A DNA stretch of 64,000 bases from Undaria pinnatifida (Eukaryota; Sar; Phaeophyceae; Laminariales; Alariaceae), in contig JABAKD010000004.1 of assembly GCA_012845835.1 (NCBI GenBank), positions 10,675,022 to 10,739,021 of the forward strand. The letters are read 5' to 3'. Positions within the stretch are counted from its first letter, which is position 1. Every line of letters starts with the position of its first letter. Both the position numbers and the translations under genes were made by a program. Under the pieces are notes generated by a model. The model saw nothing but the letters and a program-made list of their open reading frames with translations. It had not been told where the DNA came from and made no database searches. Below are positions 1 to 13,800 of the stretch, in pieces.

Positions 1-62
1 ATACTGTTGGTGGGGGTTTGCAGGTTTTTTGGGGGCGTTTTCCTCACTAGATAACCACCTAC

Positions 63-3000
63 CTGCACGCAGACTTGGCTGAGGCGCTCGTACACCTCGC
101 ACATCTTGGTCTTGTAGTTGTGCACCCCTCCGAACACCTGAAAAAAACATTGAACAAACCCCCAAGAAAGCAGAAAGAGAAAAACAAAGAAATGGAACAG
201 ATTGTTGGTGGTCGAAGCATAAAATAGCCGACGTACAACCCCCAAAAACGAAAGGACGCACTCACCAACAAGGGCGTGTCCAATCGCTACACCCGCAGCT
301 GCACCGCTGCTACACCCTATGGCACAAGCAGCATTACATCCACAATACTTTCAACGCCATACCCAGCGTGACATCCGCCGATACACCCGACGATCCGCCG
401 CACATTGCGCCTGAAGTTACATCCGAAACGTTACCCTCGAACCGCTACGCGCAAAACATTACACCGTCCGTTACATCCACCGTTAAACCCGAAACGTTGA
501 TTGCTACCGTTGCATCAAACGCTACACCCTCAGCATTTGACCAACCGTTACACCAACCGTTACACCCAAAAAGTCGCATCAACCGTTACATCAACCGTTA
601 TACCTGAAACGCTACATCGAACCGTTACAAAAACCGTTACAACCGAAACGGCAAACCCAACGTAGATGCCCAACGTTACATCCAACGATACACCCAACAC
701 TATACCCGACCTGACATCCGACGTGACATCCAACGATACGCCCAATGGTACACCAACCGTCACACCCGCAACCGCAGCACCCGAAACGTTGCACCCGACA
801 CTATAACCATGCATACACCGGACATGACTCTACCACCGCTACACCCGAAAGGTTGCATCAACCGACCGTTACACCCGAAACGTTACATCCAACGTAGAGT
901 CCCGACGTTACACCAAGCGGCACACTCAACGCTACACAAAACGTTGCACCCAACGTGACATCCGGTGTACACCCAAACGTTACACCAACCATCACACCCA
1001 CAAGACTAACACCCGAAACGTTACACCCGATACTGTACCCTAGCATCAAACATTGCATTACAACCGTTACATAAACAATGACACCCGAATCGTTATATCA
1101 AACAGTTAAAACGACTTTCAAATCCGAAACGGCACACCCAGTGTAGCCGCCTGGCGTTACACCCAGCGATACACTCAACGCTGCACCCGACATGATATCC
1201 GACGTTACAAAATGTTACACCAACCGTCACACCCGCAACGGTACCCGAAACGATACACCCGACACTATACGCAAGCTTACACCAAACGTTGCATTGGACT
1301 TTACCTGCATGCACTTCGTTTCAGGTGCAGGCATGGGAGCGTGCTCTTCCCTAATCCTCGTCAGGGGAGTCCACTCGGTCTCCAGGCTTGCAAAAATGGG
1401 ACTCTTCTTCGAAGCAGCACCACCACCACCCTTTAAGGCCCGCCGGTGCCGTTCCTCCCGCAGCCTCGCAAAAACTGAACTTTTCCCAGAAGAACCAGCA
1501 CCGGCACCAGCCACACCAACACCACCAACACCATCACTAGCACCGTCAGCTTTCAAGTCTCGCGCCTGCCGCTCCTCCAGCAGCCTCTTTTTGCCATTGT
1601 TACCCTTGCCCTTACCTTTACCTCGCGCATTTCCTCTCCCGCCCCTCCTTCGCCCGGGCGCGGGGTCCAGCCTCGCCGAGAACACGAACCGTACGGAAGG
1701 TGCCTCATCGAATGGCACTTCCGGGACGACACCAGCCGGTAGGCCTGCCTCCTCCGCCTCTCCCTCTCCCTCCGTCCCCCCCTCCGCTCCTTCCCCCTCC
1801 TCCTCTTCTCCTTCGAGGCTGCGTGTTCGCCCTCCCTCGTCTCCCTCTACACCCGCCCCCCGCCCCTCTCCGAGCCATACAGATGCTTCCGATTCGAGCC
1901 TGTGAGCGCGACCGTGGCTGCCAACAGCAGAACGCGGTGGCGGCGGTGGCGCATCGTCCCCCTCCAATAGCAGCCGTCCCCGCTCCCGCCCCAGCCGACG
2001 CCTTCTATCCCGACGCCGCCCCCCCCCATCTCCTGCATCCCCCTCAACATAATCGCCACCACTTCCATCACCAGAGGTACCATCACCAGCACCAGCACTG
2101 CCTTCCCCCGCCCCCTCGCTACCAGGGTTTTCGTCTGCGCTGGCATCTTGATTCCCCGTCGTGGAATTTCCCCCGGAATTTCCTTCTGGGTTGTCGTCGC
2201 CATCGTCGGGAGAATCCTCCGGCGGGGGGAAGCGGCGAGCGGTCCTCCATGGCGGCGGCGCGACCCCCTTGTCTGGGGGGGGGGGGGGTGAGGAGGGAGG
2301 CGGGGCGCGGGGGGAAGGGCGGGTTCGACTGAGGTTTTTATGTCACTGGAGACCCGTGCCAACCGTACCGATATAAATACACTAAATGTCGGCGGAAACT
2401 TGGCTGAGTGAGAGAAAATGTTTTAGCAACAGCTTCGTTTGTCAGCCCTTGTTCACGACGGCAGCAGCAGCAATGACATCAACAACAACACCGGCATCAA
2501 CAGCACCACTACCCCCGCAACGACCACCACCAGCACCACAACCACCACTAGCACCAGCGCCAACAACCACAACACCAACACCAACACCGAAAGTCCAAGA
2601 ACAACCACCACCCTAAACCACGACGAATCATCAACGACAACACCACCCCCAAAATCACCACCAGCAAACCACCAACCGTCACCAACACCAACACCACCAC
2701 CATCACCACCAACCACCACCAAACACCAACCACAAAAACCCGCGTGGCACTTTGTATCCCACCGGCTCTCACCGAACATCAACGGCTCATAGTACGGCAG
2801 CTCTCCCGAGCCCTCCTCGTCGTAAATGGGGTCGGCTTCCTCCGACGGGGTCAGCGGAAGCGACGCCCCCGGGGGGGGAGGATTCGAGTCCAACCCCGGA
2901 TCCGTGGTATTCGCCGGCGCGACCCCGAAATGTGCGGTAACATTGACAGAGAAGCGGGCGAAGGTAGATCGGAAGGATTCCCACTCGGCGATCGTTTCCT

Positions 3001-5245
3001 CGTACGCCTGTTCACAACGGTGGCACCATGACCAAACGAACGCACCATTGTCAATGAAAGAAAAGAAAACAAGACTGCACGTCAAGCAGACCAGTATAAA
3101 AGCAGAAAATAAAAAGAGGAAAAATCGAAAAGAACAGGGAAAAAGAACGACAACAAGAAACGAATAAACATCTGCAAAACCTCCAGGGCAACAAAACCAG
3201 TATACAGCAGTACACGAACACAATGCGGGCCGCGCCCCCCCCCCCCCTTCCCCCTGCCCTCCCTCCTTTCTCCCTTCCTTGCATCGTCACATTTGCGTAA
3301 GGAATGAAATAACAACGACAGCAAGAAACGAATAATCAACTGGAAAACCTCCAGGGCAACAAAACCAGCATACAGCAGTACACGAACACAATGCGGGCCG
3401 CGCCCCCCCCCCCCCCACACACACACGGCCCTCCCTCATTTCTCCCTTCCTTGCATCGACACATATGCGTGAGGAATGAAATAACCAAGCACATAAGTCT
3501 CCATCTACCACCATGCAAAACAAGTATCTACCTACGGCTAACCACGGGCAACAACAGTAGCCAGTACTCTGTAAGTAGGGCGACGCGCGAAATCAAGGAG
3601 AAGAATCCTCAACCCAGCGCCTACACCGACACCACAGGGGGCATCTCACCGTTATACAAACTCTTCGTAGAAACGACCCTGCCATAAGGCATTGCACTAA
3701 TATATTAGGCTTATTGCCGTTCCCATTTCGCTTCGGCCATCACGATGGAAGCCCCTTTTGTAGCCCATACGTTTGCGTGGGATCAGAGTTCTCGGTGGGC
3801 CTTGCCGGCGGCTAATTACAGGCCCGGGGTCAGTCTGGGGGGGCTCAGGTCCGGGTGGGATCAAGCCGGCTTGGGATAAGGATGCCAAGTGGATGCAGGG
3901 TCGGTCATTTGTATTGTGGGTTTCGCGTCAACTACTGTAAGCATTTTCCAGTTCATTTTGGCGCGGTGTCGACCTGCATTCTTCAGTTCATTTGGGTGCA
4001 GTGTCGACCTGTGAAATCATCTGACAGGCCCATTTCTACAACTGATTCCTGTCCTCTCACCGATATCTTGATCTCTCGCTCGTGGAGGGTGGAAGCGTGT
4101 AGGTAGACAGCCGCGATGAATATGGCGATGATCGCCAGAAAGAAAAGAAGAAAAGAAACACCTGTTGGCAAAAGTAGATACTGTATCCATTATTACGAGA
4201 ACAATTTTGGAATTGGAACATGGAACAGAAGATGGAACATACCATTACATGGTACCCTGGTATGTGGAACACCTGCCGTGGTGGCGACAACACTCTAAAA
4301 TCGCAACGCCACGAACGGAGCAAGACAACAAAAAAAAAAACTTCGAACACAAGAGAGAGTAATAAAGGATCACGTGCACCGAAGAATATCCTACGCTCCT
4401 GTTAATATAAAAGGTGAAGGGGTGACACAAATATTGAAATTTATTTACTAGGCGACGATACACCGAACTGATGTTGTGTATCATAGTCTATACCTGGTAT
4501 CCCGTACTTCTTATTAATAGTAAATGCATGGAATGATTCAAACCCAATAAGTCCGAGAGAAGTGGTTCTTCAGGCGTCCGATGTTCGACCCGGAAATATT
4601 CGCGCACCTCGACCTATACTGGAAGTCTGTCATTAAAGGCAAGCGTTGCTATTGCTATTGTACAAGTAGGTCATGAATACGATGGGCGGAACAATCTGTC
4701 CTCGCAGCATACTCGTATGATGGAGTAAGGTTCGTGACGTCACTAACCGATGTTACCCTTCGATATGAGATCAAGCACGCAATGATCTCAGCACGAGCAA
4801 ACCGAATTCCAAACTTAAACGTCGGCGCTGGGTAAAGCCGGATATCTGCGCGTCCAGCCGAAATCCTGAGGCATTTGTTTTCAATGTTCTCTATGCCTTC
4901 CATCAGCGCACACAGTTGACAACCACAAAATACCCGCCAGTGCGAGTTCTGAAGGCTACGCACTCGAATTAGTACCGAGTAGTTGGTATTATGCAGTTAT
5001 TACACGGTATACGAAGCATATTTTCACGAGCGAACGCGAGCTTCTAATTATGACGACGCCGAAAAAAAGGAATTTCGACTTGCCTGAAGAGTCCGCCGCA
5101 CAACACCGCACGATAGCTACAGTGTACTGCTACGTGAGTTCCTAGCGAACCCTACTCGTATGCCACATTATATATCCTCACCGGTAGGCATAGTTCCGTC
5201 AAGGTGGCCATGGTGGTCGTACCGCCCACGCTCCTTCGCGTCCAT
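63..5245 (-). CDS. Single-pass membrane protein, unrecognised family (5 exons, 3' end outside window)
   Basis: Exons on the minus strand: 5245-5182, 4161-4061, 3007-2773, 2272-1305, 137-63. All introns are GT-AG and the phases match at every junction, giving 481 codons without a stop before the gene leaves the window. The start is the ATG at 5245. Residues 1-21 are short and polar. Residues about 23-42 form one strong hydrophobic segment (FLAIIAIFIAAVYL), so it looks like a type II membrane protein. The next exon has a helical stretch (AYEETIAEWESFRSTF) and two N-glycosylation sequons (NVT, NTT), suggesting a lumenal or outer C-terminal part. Exon 4 is long, acidic/Gly-rich then strongly basic (RGKGKGKGNNGKKR), and probably disordered. 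Exon 5 is conserved-looking (VFGGVHNYKTKMCEVYERL). The acceptor of exon 4 follows a run of C. I do not recognise the family. The splice model is well supported; the function is unknown. Confidence 0.7.
139..1290. repeat. Degenerate short-period tandem repeat filling an intron
   Basis: Nearly the whole last intron in the window of the membrane-protein gene is an irregular repeat of about 10-12 bp built on CGTTACACCCGAAA-like words (CGTTACA, GATACACCC, CATCCAACG). It creates the many Val/Gly/Cys-rich open frames seen on both strands, which are not genes. The array stops close to both splice sites. Confidence 0.85.
2452..2745. repeat. CAACACCAC-type simple repeat in an intron
   Basis: Intron 2273-2772 of the membrane-protein gene is largely (CAA/CAC/ACC)n with almost no G on the plus strand. 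A similar, longer tract lies at 31260-31880 in another intron. No coding potential beyond repeat frames. Confidence 0.85.
3150..3480. repeat. Two-copy tandem duplication in an intron, period about 165 bp
   Basis: Two near-identical units (about 3160-3306 and 3323-3484) share the words GAAACGAATAA, AAACCTCCAGGGCAACAAAA, CAGTACACGAACACAATGCG, a poly-C run and CTCCCTTCCTTGCATCG. The unit lies in the intron between the transmembrane exon and exon 3 of the membrane-protein gene. Confidence 0.85.
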
Positions 5246-8200
5246 CGAACATTCAACATTCAACATCCAACATCCAATGTTGAACACACGCGAGAGGAAG
5301 CAGGATCAAACAGGAGCCAGGATAGAAGTCGAGGGGGTTCGTATAAGTAGCATCGCTGGTGAGGATCGCGCGCCGCAGCTGCAGCAGCACAAAGACACCG
5401 CGAGTAACGTGCTTACGCATTGAGCATACGTAGCGCATATCTGGTGCCTGGTAGCGAGTCAATAACGCATACTTACTCAGCCGTGATGGGGTACCCTCAA
5501 GTTGTTGTTCTCACATTAACTCGCATAATCAAGTCCGTGGTCACAGGACAGGCTTAAGTCACTCTGGAGTGGAGGAACACCTCACGGAAAAAAACACAAA
5601 ACAAAAACAAAAATGGTACACGCATATGTCATAGCTGACGCAACTAATGTCTCCGCCAGAAAAATATAAAAATGAAATCGGGAGTCAGCCTACAACGTGC
5701 CAATTTCATACTACTGGTACATACGTCTCACTACTCTCGCCAGACAAAGCCCGACTACACCGCTTGCCACCCAGAAAATACCACTACGTATATATTTTCA
5801 AAAAATATATTACACGTGCTACAGTACTTATCACTACGCATACGCACGCCAGACTCAAGTCAATTGGAAAAGAAAAGAAAATACAGAAAAGAAAAGAAAA
5901 GATAAGAATAAAAGAAGAGAAAAGATCGCGGTACGGCAAAGGAAAAGAAAAGAAAATACAAGACGAAGCAAGGAAAGGAAACACAAACAAAACACAATAC
6001 TAGCAGACCCTAGGAACTGACTACATACGGCATTGGGCTCATAGGGTGTATCAAGTGCGTCAATGGCACTGGGGGAAGAACGCAACAAGGCGAAGAAGTC
6101 AGACCGGCGTTACGATAAGTTGTGACGGCCATTGGAAGGCCAACAAGCTTCAGGACGAAGATGGCCAGACCCAGACTTCAGTCTCTTGGGCAGGACGCCC
6201 CCCCTTCCCACCTCCCCTCTCAGTGCGGGCCTCCAGTTCAAAGCGATTACAATCGCTCGTCACGACCTCGTCCTACAGAGTACGAGTATCGCACTGTTAA
6301 TACTATCCTGGGATAGTCCGAGGGCCCACTTTAGTGCGAATATTGTAGAGTTGCACGGCACGGCACTATGCAAGGATGGACCATGACAGTAACAGCATCG
6401 CACGCACCAGGTACAGTAGTGGATAAGGCATATAAAAATGAGCACAGCGCATAGTGATACTTAAACACACCAGTGGGTATCTCGCAAACACTACCGGCCG
6501 TCTCACAAGAAAGAGCCCCATAAGAAACTTAGCAAAACAATAACGGGGAAATAAGAAATTTCACAGCTGTTATACTGAAAAGTATTGTAGAAAACATTCT
6601 TCCTCATACTACAAACCTAGACTCAACATTGTTATCTCGGTTTCTTATCAGGGGGGCGTTACTTCAGTGAGCATCGCAGACAGCAGTGGTAGAGTGAGCT
6701 TGCGCATAATGAGATCGAGCATATGCAGTGAGCATCGCATTCTCTCTAGGATCAAGCATCGGCAAGGCACTGGGTGTGTGCTGCACGTAGATGGGTAGAA
6801 ATAACGGTTCAATGTTGAGAACACGCACACAGCATTGAGCGTTGCGATCGACAGGGTATGATGATGGCCGGGCTTGAGGTGTACTGTATTGTCATTCTGG
6901 CATTGAAGTGAAGATCGGCTTGGCCTGCATTTTATAGTGCACACTGACATGCCGATATGCTTTCACATTTACACAACTCTACTCTACAGACCCTCAGACC
7001 CCTGCACGCAACATTCGACACATGCCTTGTTTGGCAGAGATATCTAAAGCTGTCTTCTATTGGGCACCCTGACACGCAGATTTCCTTTCATATTGACGGA
7101 ACTCTTATATACATACAGACGCCTGTATGTACCATATAATGCATGCCAGGTACAGCACAGAAATCAAACAAGGGTTTACGCCGGAATGCTGTCTCGTGGG
7201 CAATATTTCAGAGTGCAGAGGTTCAGAGCTGTAGGTATACGTACACGCTTGGCGCATCATTGACAAGCTGATGCCGACTGACGCCGACAACGTGACAAAG
7301 AACATAACCGATCGCGATGGTAGATATCACTCACAGCACAGGACGTCAGCTGCCGGTAAGAAACAGAAATGCCGACCCAATTTGGGTTTCTTACTTAGGA
7401 GGAGAGGGTACGTTCTAGGCAAACTTCAGTATAATAGCTCCCTGATTTATTTTTTCCGCTAAATCTCAGCCTGCCTTTTTTCCTATCCTGTTTCTTGTTG
7501 GGCGTCTTGTACTATACCGCAGGCACCCCGATGTTAGGGCACCCAAGATAAGAGCATTAGAGCGATCAGGTCGGCATGTCCCGCCTGCACTATTATAACG
7601 AGGCACGCGAAGCGCAACGTCAAGCCTTTTTTTCTTGGTTTCCAAGGAAAAAAACCCTTTTTATACCGGATCGAATACCAGTGTAGGGTGTATCGAAGTA
7701 CGTTCTCTGTTTGTGTGTATGTGCGTATGTTTGTATAAGTCAACATTTTTATCGGCCACGTTTGTCCACCGCACTCAACGTACACGGCACCACGGCCACC
7801 CCGACGGGTCCCGTGCACGAACAAATGACAACCAACTCCTCTCGAGCTGGTTTCGCGGTAAGTCGTAGAGAGCTCGCCGAGGCAGGTGCGGCAACGTGTG
7901 TTTTCACCGGCACCAAAACTGGGTTCCTATACATGTTTTATTCTTCAAGTTTTCAAAACGTCGTAGTAAAACGGCATGTTTTCTTCATGCAAATTCAATT
8001 TACTGAGCCAACCCAATGTGTCCGTCTGTCTGCCCACATTACCATTTGGGTTCGTGTCCCTGAGACATGCTGCAAAATATATGATCAGGCCCACCGTATG
8101 GATGGGGGGGCCGAGAAGCTCTGCAGTAGACACCATGGTGGTGCGTAGAGTACGTACCTCCGATGTTGGACGTCTTTCGATTATCGGAGATAGATGCATA

Positions 8201-10804
8201 TTGTTCGCCTTCAAGAATTAAACCGCAAAACAAACAAACTACTGCACGTAGCTTTCTTTAGGGGGCTGATCGAAGAGACGCACGCACTGGGACGCTGACC
8301 CGGCCCTGGTCTCGTGTGCCCTGCTGGTGCTGTTACTACCGCTGCTACTGCTTCTGATTCCGCTGCTGCTGATGCTACGAGTACTACAGCAGCAGCAATA
8401 CGAGTGCCGAGTTTTTTTCTCTGTCTAAAAACAGAACGTAAATATCAAACAGCGCTCGTAGATATTCGTTAGTGTTGGTTTTTGTTCAGTTCACATCTAC
8501 CACATGACTAGGTATGCTGCTGTTCTTTCGCTTGCTGCTCTGCCTCATTAGTGTTTTTTCAGTAGTCACCCAGCATCGCCGATCGACTACAGCAGCTATT
8601 GAGGCCGCGCGCCTCACTATTTACCAATTACTAGTAAACGTCATATATTTCCCATTGTAGATATATACGAGCAACGCGTAGGTAAGAGCGCCTGTTTCGG
8701 TGTGCCACGCGGTAGGGCAACCATTCTGTATACGAATAGATGCTGATATTTTTGCGGGGGGTCTAAAGATGAATTGGTAGGCCTAGCCTATGCCCGGAAC
8801 CGGAGAGGTTTCGGTGGTGACTTTTTCTTGCGTGGTTCCCTTGACGATCGTCCTTCACGGCTGACGCAAGCCCGCGCTGTATTTTGGGTGCACCTAGGCA
8901 AGGAGACTTCCAGGCCTATTGCGAGACATGGGGGTGCAAGGACACCTCACGAATCTGCTGCGGAACATACCCGGCGACTAGTTATTTGATCGCGGGTCAA
9001 CGCCGTCATTGACGGGGAGACCTTTCGCGACCCCAGATCTTAGATCGTCTGGCCGGCGACGTGTCCTTTCGCGCATGCGTGTTACGAGATTTAAGATAGG
9101 TATCCCCGACCCTGTCTTCCTCATTGCTCCCCTCTCCTGCGGGTTCCCCTTCGTCGGCTTCGAGAGGCCCTCCCTGGCTGGGGGACGCCAGCGCTCCGAA
9201 CGAGTTGCCCTCTGCTTGTTGAGATGACGAGGCGGGAGTAGAAGAAAAAAGAACGGCGGATTTTCGCACGATGTTTCTTCGACCTGAACCCGGACCGAGA
9301 CTTAACATTGGTGACCTTTAAACAAGTGACTCAAGCCGCGCTCCTGGTCCAGGTCGAAGAACCGCGCAGAATCCGCCAATCTTGATCTACTTACTGAACT
9401 CGCCTCATCTTGATAAAGAGATGGCAACTAGTTCGGAGCGATGGCGCCCCCCAACCAGGGCGGGCCGCTTAGATGGCCTGATCGGTGACGAGTCCTTTCG
9501 CGCATGGCTCGTACAAGAAAAAAGATACTACTGTGGGTGTCTCCGACGCTGTTTCCGACCAGCAAAAAATAGCTCAACGGCGAGCAGATACTGCTGTCAT
9601 CCTAGAGGGAAGAGTCCGCAGCAAGCAAGAATGGCTAGCTGCACCATCGTATTTCCACAAGCAACGATGCAAGGAAACATGCCAAGCGAGGGAAAACACG
9701 CGCCGTCAAGGGTGAACGGCCGAGCGTTCCGCACTGAAACCTAGAAGTGTGGTGTCAGCCGAGGTACACAGCTAAGACAAAATGTGCTGCCTTGGTCAGG
9801 GGTGAAAGCTATGTCTCCGCAAGGAAATATTAGAACAGAATTTTACGACAGAACTTCAAAGCAAGCGTCCCCTGTTGTGTAGGATAGAGAAGGCGCATCT
9901 CGTCCCTACTAAAGTTAAGATGCGGGTTCAAATCCTCCCAAGTGCATGCATACTCGTGCTCGAGGGACTTTTTCTTGCGTAAAAACTGATGAGCGGAAAG
10001 CGCGAAAGCGTGAGTTACGAAAAATTCGATGAGCAAATCGACGAGCATAAAAAGTTGGAAGTGGGAATGCTGCGCGATAAAAAAGAACGCGTGTACAGGG
10101 GGGGGAGCACCTGTGACCACGGCCTGTCCAGCAGGACGCGGAGGGATTAACCTCTGACGGGTGGAGCTGGAGAGTAAAAGTCATGATTAAAAATACAAAA
10201 ATCACAAAGCAGGCCTCGTCGCATGGGTATACCAGGTACCAACGTAACACGCAAGAGCATAACACACCCTCGCGGACGATTTTTCAAAGCTGGTTCTCTT
10301 AACGCGGAGAGTATGCAAGCCGAGCGATGGGTCTAAGGAAAGAAATAGACGAGATTTCGTGGTGTGTACACCACCTGTTGCCGAGAAAATTGGCTCGGAA
10401 ATCTATCCCAGGGGAGGGATGATCTTGCGTGTCACCTCTACCGTAGAAGCGCGCCGTTGCCGAAAAACCCGGTAGTTTGGTACAGACTTTGGGGTGCATA
10501 CACAACCAGTTAGGACAAAGTATTAGAAGGACGATATACATCACTCTACTCTACGTCATACCATGGATCGTCTTTGGTTGCCGCGGCTGGGTTGCCACAG
10601 CAGCAGTCCTTGTGTCCGGGGGTGTCTTGTGCGGCTCGCTGGGGAAGTACTCCCGCATGGGCGGCCCCTGTACAAACATGCTGCACCATGTAGTGGAAAC
10701 CCTTAGACACGAAGCCCTTTAGTTGCAGCGCTTTGCCGTGAACCGAAATAACACTACCTGAGCCCCACTACCTTTCGTACTTGGCAGCTGAAGCAGTGGA
10801 CACC
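5246..10804. other. Intergenic region between two divergent genes
   Basis: No exon chain could be built here. It holds a purine-rich AAAAGA tract (5860-5990), a CTG/CAG-rich patch (8325-8400), a stretch with inverted and direct repeats at 9000-9480 that may be old transposon debris, and a SINE copy (9870-10185). A strong donor-like site (GTAAGT) follows a short Met-starting frame at 7826-7860, but no partner exon was found. Confidence 0.5.
9870..10185 (+). mobile_element. tRNA-derived SINE, copy 1
   Basis: The head contains a good pol III B box (GGGTTCAAATCC at about 9924) preceded by an A-box-like segment (TAGGATAGAGAAGG). A body follows with GAGGGACTTTTTCTTG, GCGGAAAGCGCGAAAGCG, CGATGAGCAAATCGACGAGC, GCGCGATAAAAAA and CACCTGTGACCACGGCCTG, and a tail ending AGCTGGAGAGTAAAAG. 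The same ordered words occur at 46485-46775 (reverse) and, for the 3' part only, at 23478-23606 (reverse). Multiple copies with a tRNA-like head define a SINE. The exact 5' end and target duplications are not clear. Confidence 0.7.
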
Positions 10805-13800
10805 ATGTCGGCACCTGCTGGAGGAGTAAGCTCATGGTTCGTCGACCTCATCATGAAGCCCGGTACCTCTGTGCAGTTGGTGAGCGAAGCAAAGAGTTTT
10901 TGCGCTTTGGCTTTTTTGCTGTATGCTGTGTGACTGCCGTCGGCCCAGCAGACCAGTGAGACAAAAATCAAACGGGCACGATCAGCGAACAGTCGTGGTA
11001 TGATCCCCGAGGCCCGCTTGCGTCTCAACATGTTAGTGAGCGGCAAAAATCTAGTACTAGGGGGTACCGAGGCTTGTGTGCTGTAGTTCGTACGCGGTCC
11101 GACGTAGAGGGAGGCGCGTAGTAAGCATGGCGTGTTTCGATCAAAGGGTCTGAAATAGTTCAGTCCAACAAAGCGGCGGATTTGGCGATTCGGCGTTCGT
11201 CTACTTCTTGACATATGATACCTGGTACACTCTATCTGGCACCACACACAAGCATCTCAAGGCACGACGTTCAGTATCATAGCAGCAGACGCAAGGTCTA
11301 CGTACGTATAATAGCTGTACTGTATGATACGCGTCCACCCGAGCCCATGGGTGGCTCGCTTTGGCTCTAGGACGAGACTAAGCTGAGGAGCGAAGGGCTG
11401 ATAAACGTCATGCTGTATCGCAGGAGACGTACTCGCACGCCAGGTGCATGGACCATGAAACTACCAGGGCTTTTCACGGGTCGGGTCAAATCTCGCGGGT
11501 CGGGTCGGGTCGGGTCGGGTCAGCTGACCCGACCCGACCCGCGAGGTTTTCGAGACGTCTTGACCCGACCCGACCCGACCCGCGAGATTTTCGAGACGTC
11601 TTGACCCGACCCGACCCGACCCGCGAGATTTTCGAGGCGTCTTGACCCGACCCGACCCGACCAGCGAGATTTTGAAATCGTCCTGACCCGACCCGACCCG
11701 ACCCGCGACAATCCGAGTGACCCGCGAGATTCGGGTCGTCTGGCGGGTCACGTTAACTTGACCCGTGACATTTCTCACGGGTCAAAGTCAAAAAGTCACG
11801 GATCAAAGCATGTATACCTCGGTCGGTTGGTTGGTCCTTGGTCCCTCGTAATTTTCCCAGTATGTATGTCGTGTTCTCTGCGTTTTTTACCGGCATTGTA
11901 TGCAGCTGATGATTATGTCATGTGGCGTGCGCGCGAGAAATAGCAAAGAAACCGCAACCCACAAGCATGGACATGCCCGTATCGTTAGACCACCGGGTCG
12001 ACCCGACGAGCGACCCGACGAGCGAGCTAGTTATAATTTACAAGTGCAACCTCCGGCCCCGGCAAGCAGCCTAGCTGAGCCGCCTCCGGCAGCAAGCCCA
12101 CAATTGATTGGGGCAGTGGATCTGCCAGCAGGGGCTGCGATCCGCGAGGATGCGTTGTCTGCTGCTGGTGCTTGCTGCTGCCAGGGTGCTGCTGCTGCTG
12201 TGCTGCTGCTGCTGCTGCTGCTGTTGCTGCTTGCTGCTGCTGCTGCTGCTTGCTGCTGCTGCTGCTTCGACAACGGCTGCTCTTCTTCTCGCTTTTTTAC
12301 GTTTGGTCACATTTCGTACTGGTATGATAATTCTCGAGCTAGCTACTACTACTACTACTACCAGTAACTGCTGTATCTATCTTCTATCTGTCTGTGCAGT
12401 CTCCAGCCCCGGCAAGCAGCCTAGCTGGGCCGCCTCCGGCAGCAAGCCCACAACTGGGGCGGTGGGTCTGTCAGCTGGGGCTGCGATCCGCGAGAATCCG
12501 GGGTCTGCTGCTGGTGCTTGCTGCTGCCAGTGCTGCTGCTGCTGCTTCGACGACGACTGCCCTTCCTTGCCTTTTTACGTTTGTTTGGTGACATTTCGTA
12601 CTGGCATGACCGTAATGTTACTGCTGTTGTTGCGGCTTCAGTAGGAACGGGATTCGCGTCACACTGCCGTATGCCTTGGTACGAGTAGCTAGGGGTACTG
12701 CCTGGTGATTGTTCTGCACGCTGTGATGACATATGATCGGAGCATCGGCACGAGGGAGGCAGGAAGCCGAAATGTTTGTATTTTATTGGCGGACCCGCGG
12801 GTCTGACCCGCGGGGCGCCTGCACGACATCAACGTGGCTCTCAGCTGCAAGTTTGAAAAAGGCGGATCCGCCGGCTAGATCCGCGGGTTTGACCCGCGGG
12901 TCAGCCCAAACCAACTCACGGGTCATTATGGCTTGACCCGCGAAGTGACCCGTATCTCGCGGGTCATGACCCGACCCGACCCGCGAGATTTTGAAAACCT
13001 CTTGACCCGACCCGACCCGACCCGCAAGATTTTGAAGCCTTTTGACCCGACCCGACCCGACCCGCGAGATTTTGAAAATCTCTTGACCCGACCCGACCCG
13101 ACCCGTGAGATTTTGAAACGTAATGACCCGACCCGACCCGACCCGCGAGATTTTGAAACCCCCTTGACCCGACCCGCGGGTCGGGTCATGACCCGTGAAA
13201 AGCCCTGGAAACTACCTGCCAACGAGCAGTACAGCAGCAGTGCGGCAGTACGCCTTCATAGATCCGCCTGGTCACAAGCGAAGTTTCTCAGATGTGCGCG
13301 ACCAGCCGTTGTGGAGTATTTCCAAGCACGACGACCTCACGGCACACCGCTTCTTGTTATGGGGTAGGGGTTGTAGCCGCCGACAGCCGGAGCCGGAAAA
13401 TATAAAAATCACCACCAGGAAAAAACCCATTACAGTCTAGTGACAAAACCCTACCTCGTTGAAGCAGCATAGTTGTATTCGAGCACCAAATACACATCCT
13501 GCCTACACCGGACGATTTATCGCGGCACACGGCGGCAGTACGAGACATAGCCCACCGAATGAGAAGAATCCATTAACAAGGGTAGACTCACTTTTTTGTT
13601 ATACGTTGTACTTTTTTTAACAAATTAGCAACACACTCGTGATGAGTTTGGACTGGGAAATCGTGCTGAGCGGCGAGCGCTACGCTGAATTATACTGGCA
13701 CATAGCACGCTATGCTCAAGGTCGGTCACAAGTCGGGGGCGCCTGGGTATGGGGGAGTGTCCGCACTGCAGCGTGCAAATACCAGTTCATACCAGTGCCT

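Noticed and set aside
7711-8148. Plus-strand gene starting near 7826
   Set aside because: A good donor (GTAAGT) at 7859 follows 11 codons, but no in-phase downstream exon could be found.
9006-9744. LTR-retrotransposon gag remnant
   Set aside because: A direct repeat and a TGGCGCC primer-site-like word are suggestive, but no LTRs, zinc knuckle or polymerase were found.
10768-11247. 159-codon minus-strand frame
   Set aside because: Antisense to exon 1 of the Pkr1-like gene, which has start, donor and family support.
11410-11778. Arg/Gly/Val-rich frames in the GACCC arrays
   Set aside because: Pentanucleotide repeats keep frames open on both strands; they lie inside the TIR element.
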